Position numbers and translations under genes: made by a program
NCBI GenBank assembly: GCA_002077045.2
Contig: KZ111164.1
Span: 488,617 to 516,411, forward strand
Source: Rachicladosporium sp. CCFEE 5018
Lineage: Eukaryota; Ascomycota; Dothideomycetes; Cladosporiales; Cladosporiaceae
Direction: 5' to 3'
Length of the DNA: 27,795 bases
Shown: piece by piece, positions 1 through 7,578 of the stretch
Position numbering within the stretch: position 1 is the first letter of the stretch
How the letters are laid out: each line of letters opens with the position of its first letter
Notes under the pieces: model-generated
The model's input: only the letters and a program-made list of their open reading frames with translations
Told to the model about the DNA's origin: nothing
Database searches by the model: none

Positions 1-473
1 AACCACATCCTTGCGACATTCCTGTCTGACGATCGAGAGACGAGCATCACGTCATCGTAGGCTTTCGTCGGCTTCAGGGAAAGTTGAGACCAATCCGAAT
101 GGCCTCTTTGATTGTGCCAAAGGCACACCTCTCGCTCATCGTCCGTGACTAGGCTTGGGCTGGCGGTCTCGAGGAGTACAGCGAACTTGACATTGGTCTG
201 TTCTTTGGAAATGTGCGTGACTTGACCGAGCGGTGGCGAGCAAGTCAGACGGAAATGGACATCGTCTGCGGCGCTGTTGGGAGCTGACTTCCGCTCGGGA
301 GGCTGCTGCTCGGGCAGGATGTCTGTCATCTCGGAAGCTGGCTTAGGAGGATAGACTCGGGCTCCCGTAATAGTATCACAGTCTGGCGTTGTCAGCGGCC
401 AAGGTAGATGCCATTAGGTGGTGGAGTGCGTACATCCGAAGGAGATGCCCTTTTGTTTGCGTTTCAGAACCAT
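1..473 (-). CDS. 5' end of a minus-strand gene, possibly GH36 / raffinose-synthase (Sip1)-like, partial
   Basis: The ATG is at 473-471. Exon 1 is 473-434, a 51-nt GT-AG intron is 433-383, and exon 2 runs open from 382 to the left edge. About 140 residues are visible. After a basic start and a proline-rich stretch come the motifs CSPPLGQVTHIS, then FAVLLE, then VCLWHNQRG followed by W-S-Q-L. That order (PPLGQ, a beta-strand, LWHN and a Trp) resembles what I recall of the N-terminus of fungal alpha-galactosidase/raffinose-synthase-like proteins. The catalytic region lies outside the window, so this name is only a suggestion. An in-frame ATG just after the intron could also be the start, which would place the intron in the 5' leader. 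The gene is divergent from JIP5. Confidence 0.45.
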
Positions 474-857
474 GATAGGAAGGAATAGGAAAGATGGGAA
501 CGATGGCTACAGGGACAAGCAAGATGATACTTTTACCTTAAGAGAAGGGAGCGTAGCAATTGCGGCTTCGCAATGCATTGCGCGAGCTACCTAGCTCTTG
601 CTTGCTGATGGGTTACGTCTCTCACGTCATGAGTACAGTGCGTGTCGGAAGGGCGCTAAAGAGCTCGAGTGGGCCAAAATACCTGTCGTGCAAACAGCGA
701 TCTTTTGCGGGGGAAATCCTACAAAGCACGACAATACTTAGTGAGCTTCACGGAATGAAATTATGACATGCTTGCCCGAACAGATTCACGAGCAAAGCCT
801 TCCAACTCGGTACCATCAGGCAGACTCACACGAGGGGGATGACGCCTGCGCACCACC
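474..857. promoter_or_regulatory. Shared intergenic promoter region between the left-edge gene and JIP5
   Basis: This 384-bp gap separates two divergent start codons (473 on minus, 858 on plus). It should carry the promoters and leaders of both genes. I see no convincing TATA box, no tRNA and no credible ORF. The only plus-strand reading frame here (560-766) has no ATG at its start and no protein-like features. Confidence 0.5.
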
Positions 858-2120
858 ATGTTTGAATCAATATGCTCTCTCCCGCTCTCTTCAGAGCTCT
901 TCACCCAAGCTGTGCACCCCGAAGTCCCTCTCGTAGCAGTTGGGCTAAGCAGCGGCCATGTTGCGACGCTGCGCCTACCGCCAGTAGATGACGACGGCGA
1001 GTCGAGTACTGTCAGCGATGGTAAGGACATCGTCAATACAGAATGGCGGACGAGAAGGCATAAGGGCAGCTGTCGAACGCTAGCCTACAGTGTGGATGGA
1101 CGACAGCTCTACTCTGCTGGCGCGGACGGCTTGGTGAAAGCTGCGGACAGCGAGACGGGACAGGTTGTTGGCAAGCTCGCTATTCCTCTGCCACATTCTG
1201 GAGCTGAGGATGTCGATGCGCCAACTATAGTGCATGCGCTGAGTCCGCAGACCCTGCTGCTTACGACCGACTCTGGCGCATTGCACATGTATGATTTGCG
1301 CGACCCTGCACCCTCATTACCAATCGCATCTGGGAAAACCGCGTTCATAACTGGGAAGCCTGCCGCAACGCATCACCCGCACACCGACTACATCTCTTCA
1401 CTGTCTCCACTGCCGCCAAGCTCAGCTAGCACGAGCGGGTACAGCAAGCAATGGCTTACAACTGGAGGTAGTACGCTAGCATTGACCGATCTACGACGGG
1501 GCGTGTTGGTCAAAAGTGAGGACCAGGAGGAGATCTTGCTTTCCTCCTCGTACATCACTGGTCTTGCAGCAAAGAAGAGCTCAGGCTCGAGTGGGGAGAA
1601 AGCGCTTGTCGGAGGCGGCGACGGTGTCATTACGCTATGGGAGAAAGGACAGTGGGATGATCAGGACGAGCGCATTGTAGTGAGCAAGGACAAGGAGACG
1701 CTAGACTGCTTGACTGAAGTGCCAGCTGGGATCGCCGGGTTCGGGAAGAAGGTTGCTGTTGGGCTCGGAGACGGCAAGATCAGAATCGTGCAGCTTGGGC
1801 AGAATCAAGTCGTGGGCGAGATGCAGCACGACGAGGTCGAGGGAGTGATCGGGCTGGATTTTGATGTTGCTGGGCGCATGATCAGCGGAGGCGGTCAGGT
1901 GGTGAAGGTTTGGCGGGAGGCCGACGCTGATGAGGCAGGCGAAGTTGATGAAGACGACGGCGTCGCTGCAAAGCGGACTGCTGCTGGATCAGACGACGAT
2001 AGCGATGAGCGAAGTGAGAGAGACAGCAGCGAGGCGGAAGTTGTACCGACCAGACCCAAGAAGCGGCGGAAGGGGAGGGAACAGCCAGGAGCGACGATGT
2101 CTTTTGCTGGCCTTGATTAG
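858..2120 (+). CDS. JIP5: WD-repeat protein JIP5 (WDR55 family), ribosome biogenesis
   Basis: This is a 420-residue single-exon gene, the usual size for Jip5. The ATG has a good context (cacc before it). The N-terminus (MFESICSLPLSSELFTQAVHP) and the repeat pieces that follow (RRHKGSCRTLAYSVDGRQLY, SAGADGLVKAADSETGQVV, HTDYISSLSPLP, GGGDGVITLWEKGQW) match the WDR55/Jip5 propeller. The C-terminal tail is acidic and ends with a basic cluster, PKKRRKG, near residue 400, which is a likely nucleolar signal. In yeast, Jip5 is a nucleolar protein linked to large-subunit ribosome biogenesis, and WDR55 plays a similar role in animals. ERG9 follows on the same strand 339 bp downstream, with no functional link. 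Confidence 0.93.
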   Translation: MFESICSLPLSSELFTQAVHPEVPLVAVGLSSGHVATLRLPPVDDDGESSTVSDGKDIVNTEWRTRRHKGSCRTLAYSVDGRQLYSAGADGLVKAADSETGQVVGKLAIPLPHSGAEDVDAPTIVHALSPQTLLLTTDSGALHMYDLRDPAPSLPIASGKTAFITGKPAATHHPHTDYISSLSPLPPSSASTSGYSKQWLTTGGSTLALTDLRRGVLVKSEDQEEILLSSSYITGLAAKKSSGSSGEKALVGGGDGVITLWEKGQWDDQDERIVVSKDKETLDCLTEVPAGIAGFGKKVAVGLGDGKIRIVQLGQNQVVGEMQHDEVEGVIGLDFDVAGRMISGGGQVVKVWREADADEAGEVDEDDGVAAKRTAAGSDDDSDERSERDSSEAEVVPTRPKKRRKGREQPGATMSFAGLD

Positions 2121-2459
2121 AGATGGTGTTCCAGCGACTGATGAGCATGAATGTGGTCAGATAGATACCACACCCCTGTAAATGTTTCGCTCAGCCATTG
2201 TAGTCACCCCACAAAACCTAATCGTACGAGGTCGGCCCTCGAGCTTAGCATATTTCCGCTCGACTACCACCACACCCCCAATCGCAGGGCGGATCATCTT
2301 CATATTGCCTCATACCGATCGCCCTCCAGTCCGCCTCAGTCTGACACTCTCAACTTTCGTGCCGCTCGCCGTCACACCACCGATTTCTCACGTCCATTGG
2401 CGCACACTTTTTTCCAAACCACCCAACACTGGGCCTCACCACCTCCATTCACCACAAGC
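2121..2459 (+). promoter_or_regulatory. ERG9 upstream region with two SREBP-type near-matches and a pyrimidine-rich leader
   Basis: This 339-bp gap lies between the JIP5 stop and the ERG9 ATG. It contains GTCACCCCACA at 2203-2213 and GTCACACCACC at 2371-2381. Each is one base away from the 11-bp motif I recall for the Aspergillus SREBP factor SrbA, and the first contains the nine-base core of the animal sterol element ATCACCCCAC. An 8-bp palindrome, TCGTACGA, lies nearby at 2222-2229. The last 150 bp are rich in C and T, as is typical of a fungal 5' leader. The match is by eye and its regulatory meaning is inferred. Confidence 0.45.
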
Positions 2460-4048
2460 ATGGCTCCCTCCCTCAGCGGCATCGTCTACTACGCCATTCA
2501 CCTCCAAGAGCTCCGTTCCATAATACAGTGGAAGGTTTGGCACAACCCGGTCCACGAACGCGAGGAAGCAAAAGAATCGGAGAACCTGAAGAAATGCTTC
2601 CACTACCTCAACCTCACATCTCGCTCCTTCAGTGCAGTAATCCAAGAGCTTCACCCGGAACTCTTAGTACCTGTCGCCCTCTTCTATCTCATCCTTCGCG
2701 CTCTGGACACGATAGAAGACGACATGACCATACCTATTGAGACGAAGGAGCCGCTCCTCCGCGACTTCTGGAAGGTGATCGAGGATGAGAGCTGGACGTT
2801 TGATGGCAACGGGCCGAACGAGAAGGACCGGGAGCTGTGTGTGAGATTTGACGTCGTGAGTCGGGAGTTCAATATGATCAAGCCGGCATACAAGGACATA
2901 ATTCGAGACATCACGAAGAGGATGGGCAACGGGATGGCAGACTATGCAAAGAATGCAGAGCATTTTGAGAAGGGCGTGAACACTATCAAGGACTATGAGC
3001 TGTACTGCCACTACGTTGCTGGACTTGTGGGAGAGGGGTTAACGAGGTTATTTGTCGAGGCAAAGCTTGCTAACCCGGTGCTACTCGAGCGGCCACAGTT
3101 GATGGAGTCGATGGGCCAGTTCTTACAACAGACGAACATCATACGCGACATTCGAGAGGACCACGACGACAGGCGGTACTTCTGGCCACGGGAGATATGG
3201 AGCAAGTACGTGGATTCGATACCAGACCTGTTCTTACCCCAAAACCGGGAGAAGGCACTTCATTGTCAAAGTGAGATGGTGTTGAACGCGCTCGAGAAAG
3301 CAGACGACTGCTTGTTCTATATGGCTGGTGCGAAGGAGCAAAGTGTGTTCAACTTCGTCGCGATTCCACAGGCGATGGCCATCGCAACGCTCGAGCTCTG
3401 CTTCCAGAACTACAGCATGTTCGAGCGGAACATCAAAATCAGCAAAGGTTCCGCTTGTCGACTAATGCTGGACAGCACGCAAGATCTGCGCACTGTGTGC
3501 GAGGTCTTCCGGACGTACGCGAGGAAAATCCATGCGAAGAACCAGCCAAGCGATCCTCACTTCCTGGAGATCAGCATTGCATGTGGCAAGATCGAGCGAT
3601 TCATCGAGAGCGTCTTCCCCACGCAGAATGCAAAGTCGTTGAGGGAGGCGCCGGAACCACCAGCACGAGCGGAGCCCACCGATACGAACGAGGTGCGAGA
3701 AACAGGCTGGGTGATGAAGCCACCTCTGACTCCGGAAGAAGCGGAGAAGAAGAGGAAGGAGGATCTTGAGGCCAAGTGGGATGTGATATACATCATTGCG
3801 GCGGTGTTTGCGACCCTATTTGTCATTTCGGGTGTAATGGTGAGTGCGAGGACGCAACACCTGGGTGAGCCATATTAACAGCCTCACAGATCGGTGTGGC
3901 ATACTATCTCGGGGCACGCTTCGACCTCGCCTACTCATCGCTGAAAGACGGCAATCTCAAGCCTTCTGCTGACGCCGCACAACAAGTCATCAGCGCCGCA
4001 ACAAGCGTCGCAGAAGCCGGCAAGACTGCGGCGAGGAATGAGTTGTGA
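2460..4048 (+). CDS. ERG9: Squalene synthase (farnesyl-diphosphate farnesyltransferase)
   Basis: Exon 1 is 2460-3839, a 50-nt intron (gtgagt to cacag) is 3840-3889, and exon 2 is 3890-4048, giving 512 residues. The enzyme joins two farnesyl diphosphates through presqualene diphosphate to squalene, the first committed step of ergosterol synthesis at the ER. Both Mg-binding motifs are present: DTIEDD at residues 83-88 and DIREDHDD at 230-237. Other family blocks seen are YCHYVAGLVGEGL and QQTNIIRDIRED. A hydrophobic anchor begins near residue 435 (WDVIYIIAAVFATLFVISG) and continues across the splice as IGVAYYLG. If the intron is kept, the reading frame ends 13 codons later at 3878 and the anchor loses its second half. 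The start was chosen as the first ATG in a protein-like frame, with the usual fungal N-terminus; the open frame upstream has no family match. Confidence 0.97.
3840..3889 (+). other. ERG9 intron inside the membrane anchor
   Basis: The donor is gtgagt and the acceptor is cacag; the length is 50 nt and the phase 0. Removing it joins two hydrophobic stretches and adds a 52-residue tail rich in alanine and serine. Its length is not a multiple of three, so an unspliced transcript stops inside the intron. Confidence 0.88.
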
Positions 4049-4945
4049 TGGTTTGATCAGGCGGTAGAGATGTACAGGTATTCTGCAGTCCACAGGACAG
4101 GCGCACTGACAGACAGAGTCAATGTCGAAAGACTTTACGCCCCATGTTCCTTCCGCGATTCACGTTCACACCTCCCCATCACATCTTAGCACTCATGTCA
4201 AATTACAGCGTCAGCCTTGCCCTTGCGGTAACACTTAATGGCGACTCGCTGTGCCGAAGAGATGCTTACATCGAAGCCTTGCATTCCGTTTCGTTAGACT
4301 CACATGTCTTCAGACTGCGCCTCTGCTGTGCCGTGGAGAAGGCGGATTGGGCGGATGCGAACATTTCATGTTGTTGCAAGATTGCCTTGCGAAGAAGAGG
4401 GCGGGGAATAAGATACTCGAGCGCAATACCGGGCATTGGCGTTTAGTGCAATGCTGTGGGTGGCCTCTCCGCGCAGCCGGGCGTTACCGTTCTATGGAGA
4501 CGAGGCTGTAAACGTTGCCTGGATGCGCACGGATCGTTCGCACTTTTCCACGCGGGGCAACACTCATCTGCCTTCACTTACGTTGCGGCAACGATCTTAT
4601 AGACGAGGCTAGGGACCTCGCATTGGGGCGTCAGTTGCCTGCAGTTGACTCGTGTGGCACTGGGTATGTGACTGATGTGAGTGTGATCTTCGTGGACGGG
4701 CGCTAGGCCCGCGACGCGATTGGCTGCATCTCGCGATGTGGTCGACTTGCCTCGCTTCATGCAGCCGAACAAGGGAAGTTCAAGTATGCCTTCGTGTGCC
4801 CGCGCAAGTATACATGTAAGTCGACTCTTCCTCAAGTTTTTCGGTATCTGCAAGAGTGTGATTCATGGGCGATCGAATCGATTTGTCTTTCTGCAGTCTA
4901 TCTTTGCACTGCACTGCATCAGACAACGAACTCGATCAATACAAC
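4049..4945. other. About 900 bp without a clear gene
   Basis: This stretch runs from the ERG9 stop to the start of the serine-rich ORF. Short frames exist at 4144-4446, 4515-4706 and 4578-4853 (minus). None shows a recognisable motif, sustained protein-like composition or a plausible splice partner. It probably holds the ERG9 3' end and the upstream region of the next gene. No tRNA-like cloverleaf elements were seen. Confidence 0.4.
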
Positions 4946-5542
4946 ATGTCGAGCTACGCCGTCTCCATCGTTGCATCGGCAAGAAGTCAGAGATCTTCTA
5001 GAAGCAACAGCTATGATTCCACGAGCAGTCGGCGATCCTCCACTTCCACGTCACCCTCACACCATCCCACAGCGTTGTCCTCATACACTGGTTCTCATCG
5101 CACCCGACCAGCACTGACCGAGGTCTCCACCACATCGGTCCAAACAATGGGCAGTCCAGACCGACCAGGCTATGTCAGAGGACAAGCCCCGGCCGACTAC
5201 TTCCACGACGATAACGCAAGGCGCACTTGGGACGCATCAGTGCGAGCGCGATCGCAGCGAGCGATCGAGTATCCGCAGACGTCAACCTACTCAGCTCCGA
5301 GAAGCGGTACCAGTAGTCGCAGCAGCTGGCGTGAGCGTCCAGACGCGGAGCTTGCCCCAAGTGACTCGATCTCCAATGTTGGGTCTGTAAGATCCATGCC
5401 GAGGAGTGATCATGGGCGTGGTGCTCTGTACAGCAGTGCAGGTGGGACTGAGTATAGCGCTTCGAAGTGGAGGCGAGCGGAAAGTGGTCTGCATGGGCGA
5501 GAGGTCGGAAGGGGGATGCGGCTGATTGAGATGCGTCCATGA
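4946..5542 (+). CDS. Serine/arginine-rich hypothetical protein, probably disordered
   Basis: This is a 198-residue single-exon ORF. I chose the ATG at 4946 (context acaac before ATG) over the upstream in-frame one at 4865, because the protein changes there to the strongly serine-rich style seen in the rest of the frame. The first half is almost all Ser, Thr, Arg and Pro (for example RSQRSSRSNSYDSTSSRRSS), and the second half is similar with scattered Tyr and Gly. No domain, signal peptide or membrane segment is visible, so I do not recognise it. The low complexity fits an intrinsically disordered, possibly phosphorylated protein. It is convergent with APC11, whose stop is 137 bp away. It could still be a chance ORF. 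Confidence 0.5.
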   Translation: MSSYAVSIVASARSQRSSRSNSYDSTSSRRSSTSTSPSHHPTALSSYTGSHRTRPALTEVSTTSVQTMGSPDRPGYVRGQAPADYFHDDNARRTWDASVRARSQRAIEYPQTSTYSAPRSGTSSRSSWRERPDAELAPSDSISNVGSVRSMPRSDHGRGALYSSAGGTEYSASKWRRAESGLHGREVGRGMRLIEMRP

Positions 5543-5678
5543 CCTCTGTGCTACGCTGCATTGCGTGGCGTCCCGGGCTATTGCATTATCTCGTATAGCC
5601 AGTATCTGAATGATCGATTACGACTGTTTCCAATGGCTTCATCGCCCAAAGTAAGGTAGTCCTCATGGTGGGCACTAT

Positions 5679-6120
5679 TCACGTCGCCATGGTAGCAGCG
5701 GCAGGCGTACGAGGCGCAGGCGTCCCCCTTGGCTGACCTACGTGATCGGCAGTCTTCTCCTTGAAGGCTTGCTTGAGAGTCAGTATGTTGACGTTCAGGT
5801 GGACGTTGGCATATACTCACGCTGCCGGCACATGGGACACTTGCCCTGACTCGCCTCAGATGAGATCCAGTCGCTGATGCAGTGCTTTCGATACTGATCA
5901 GCTTCACAACCTAATTCTTCCACCTCAAGACACCACGTACCATATGAAAGCAGTGCGTGCATTCCCCAATGACAACCGGACAGTCATCGCCGGGGTACTT
6001 GCACTTCGCACACGTCCCTTCGAAGTTGACTCGACAGATCCCGCAGGTGTCGTCCGAGTTCTCTGGAAGTGCCCACTTCCATGAGGCTACAGCCTTGAAG
6101 GCCGTGATCGTGACCTTCAT
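5679..6120 (-). CDS. APC11: Anaphase-promoting complex subunit 11 (RING-H2 protein)
   Basis: Three exons: 6120-5941, 5884-5821 and 5767-5679, with introns of 56 nt and 53 nt; the product is 110 residues. APC11 is the catalytic RING subunit of the APC/C ubiquitin ligase and receives ubiquitin from its E2 to drive mitotic exit. Exon 1 starts MKVTITAFKAVASWKW, the family signature, and carries DDTCGICR (Cys 26 and 29), CAKCKYPGDDCP and CTHCFHM. Splicing to exon 2 restores HCISDW and then GKCPMCRQ, completing the zinc ligands. The tail from exon 3 is PFKEKTADHVGQ followed by an Ala/Pro/Thr-rich end. The second acceptor (5769-5768) was chosen to keep the CRQ-x-F pattern of the family; another AG four bases earlier gives a different tail. 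Confidence 0.93.
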
Positions 6121-6396
6121 CGTGCCGTCATCCTGTGATAATATTCATGAACATATGAAGATGTGGTAGGGAACGCTAGACGCGCTGAGTCGCGACTTCA
6201 CTTCTCGGAATCATTCGGGCCGAGCAAGATGGTCAGTAAGTGGAGCGTCGATCGCGTGCTTCCTCTCCTCACAATCTCACTTCATGGCCGCTACGGTCTG
6301 AGAGATCGCAACTATAGTGGGCTATCAATGAACGGTATCAGGAAGAGTACCTAAGAACCACGCAATGATACCGGTTTGCTAAATTTGTCGTGCACT
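6121..6396. promoter_or_regulatory. Shared promoter of APC11 and the sulfurtransferase
   Basis: This 276-bp region lies between divergent start codons, so both promoters must lie within it. Part of it is AT-rich (tgataatattcatgaacatatg near 6136-6157). No specific factor site stands out. Confidence 0.5.
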
Positions 6397-7389
6397 ATGG
6401 CTACCGCGATACTCAGACGTCCACTACCTGTCAGCTTGAATTTACCTCGAGCAGGAGTTCCCTACAAAATGGCCACATCTCAGCGCGCCTTCGGCACCTA
6501 TCTAGTATCCCCTTCCGAACTGAACACTGCTCTCAAATCTGGTTCCGCGACCTCTCCTCGCACGATCCCAATCTGCGGTTCGTGGTTCCTCCCGAATGAT
6601 CCTCAACAGCGTACTGGCTCGCAGGTCTTCAAACAAGGCCACATACCTGGAGCACGCTTTTTTGACCTCGACAAAGTGTCCGATACGTCCAGCCCTTACC
6701 CGCACATGCTGCCCAGCCCAGAGGTGTTTCGGGACGCGCTCTCTGCCCTAGGCGTGGAACGTGATGACAGGCTAGTCGTGTACGATACTGCCGAGTTAGG
6801 GATCTTCTCAGCACCAAGGGTAGCATGGACGTTGAAAGTGTTCGGACATCCGAGTGTGCACTTGCTGAACAACTTCAAGTTGTACGTAGAGCAGGGACTG
6901 CCAGTCGAGGAAGGCGAGGGCGAGAAGTTTCAGAGGACAGACTACCCATTTCCAAGCCTTGATAAAAGTAGACTTGCATCATTTGAGGAAGTCAAGGCGA
7001 TCGCGAAGGAGTCCGCAAGTGACGTGCAAGTCCTTGACGCCCGGTCCTCCGGCCGATGGCAAGGCGTTGATCCGGAGCCTCGCCCTGGGCTATCGAGCGG
7101 GCATATTCCCGGCAGCATCTCGGTACCCGTACCAGAGCTACTCGATCCGGAAACGAAGACTCTATTACCTGGTGACAAGCTTAAGGCGATATTCGAGAGC
7201 AAGGGTATCGACCCGAACGCACCGATCGTGTCTAGCTGCGGCACCGGCGTCACGGCTACGATCATTGATACTGCTCTAATTGAGGCAGGCTACGGTGCGG
7301 GCAGCAGGAGGATATACGATGGCAGCTGGACTGAGTGGGCGATGAGGGTAAAATCGGACGAGGGACTGATCAACAAGGTTGAGAAGTGA
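6397..7389 (+). CDS. TUM1: 3-mercaptopyruvate / thiosulfate sulfurtransferase, two rhodanese domains
   Basis: Single exon, 330 residues from the ATG at 6397; the open frame upstream has no earlier ATG. The enzyme moves sulfur from mercaptopyruvate or thiosulfate to an acceptor and in yeast (Tum1) feeds tRNA thiolation. An inactive N-terminal rhodanese domain (about residues 35-180, with GHIPGARFFDLDKVSD and VVYD) is followed by an active one (about 195-320, with DARSSGRWQG and SGHIPGS). The catalytic loop is CGTGVTA, with Cys at 281. A CG-S/T-GVT loop is closer to mercaptopyruvate sulfurtransferase than to classical rhodanese (CRKGVT). The first 25-30 residues are basic with few acids and have a second Met, which suggests dual mitochondrial/cytosolic forms; this is inference. 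It is convergent with kinesin-5. Confidence 0.92.
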   Translation: MATAILRRPLPVSLNLPRAGVPYKMATSQRAFGTYLVSPSELNTALKSGSATSPRTIPICGSWFLPNDPQQRTGSQVFKQGHIPGARFFDLDKVSDTSSPYPHMLPSPEVFRDALSALGVERDDRLVVYDTAELGIFSAPRVAWTLKVFGHPSVHLLNNFKLYVEQGLPVEEGEGEKFQRTDYPFPSLDKSRLASFEEVKAIAKESASDVQVLDARSSGRWQGVDPEPRPGLSSGHIPGSISVPVPELLDPETKTLLPGDKLKAIFESKGIDPNAPIVSSCGTGVTATIIDTALIEAGYGAGSRRIYDGSWTEWAMRVKSDEGLINKVEK

Positions 7390-7415
7390 AGAAGCTTCTC
7401 CCAGCGAGAGGGGCC

Positions 7416-7461
7416 CACGAATTCGTGGCGAACGAATTCGTGGCGAACGAATTCGTGGCGA
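7416..7461. repeat. Three perfect copies of a 15-bp palindrome-bearing repeat
   Basis: The unit ACGAATTCGTGGCGA occurs three times in a row without a mismatch (7417-7431, 7432-7446, 7447-7461). Each copy holds the 10-bp palindrome ACGAATTCGT. In the first copy the flanking bases extend it to the 12-bp CACGAATTCGTG (7416-7427). The array sits in the 189-bp gap between two convergent stop codons, so it lies in the overlapping 3' regions of the sulfurtransferase and kinesin-5. The spacing of 15 bp is about one and a half helical turns. Confidence 0.95.
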
Positions 7462-7578
7462 ACGGGCGATGTGCACAAAGACGAAGAATGCTAGACGCTG
7501 CTCATTACTAGGGCTGCATAGCCCCGGACCAAAAGCTCTCAGCTGATCGCTGGATGCACAAAAGCGACATGGCAACAA

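Noticed and set aside
858..2181. Several long frames on the opposite strand and in other frames over JIP5 (for example 1882-2148 minus)
   Set aside because: They lie fully inside a well-supported gene, show no family motifs and reflect the GC-rich codon pattern of JIP5.
2151..2459. N-terminal extension of squalene synthase by 103 codons
   Set aside because: The sequence is leader-like and pyrimidine-rich, and the family N-terminus begins at the ATG at 2460.
4144..4446. 100-codon frame downstream of ERG9
   Set aside because: It shows no motif and irregular composition, and probably lies in the ERG9 3' region.
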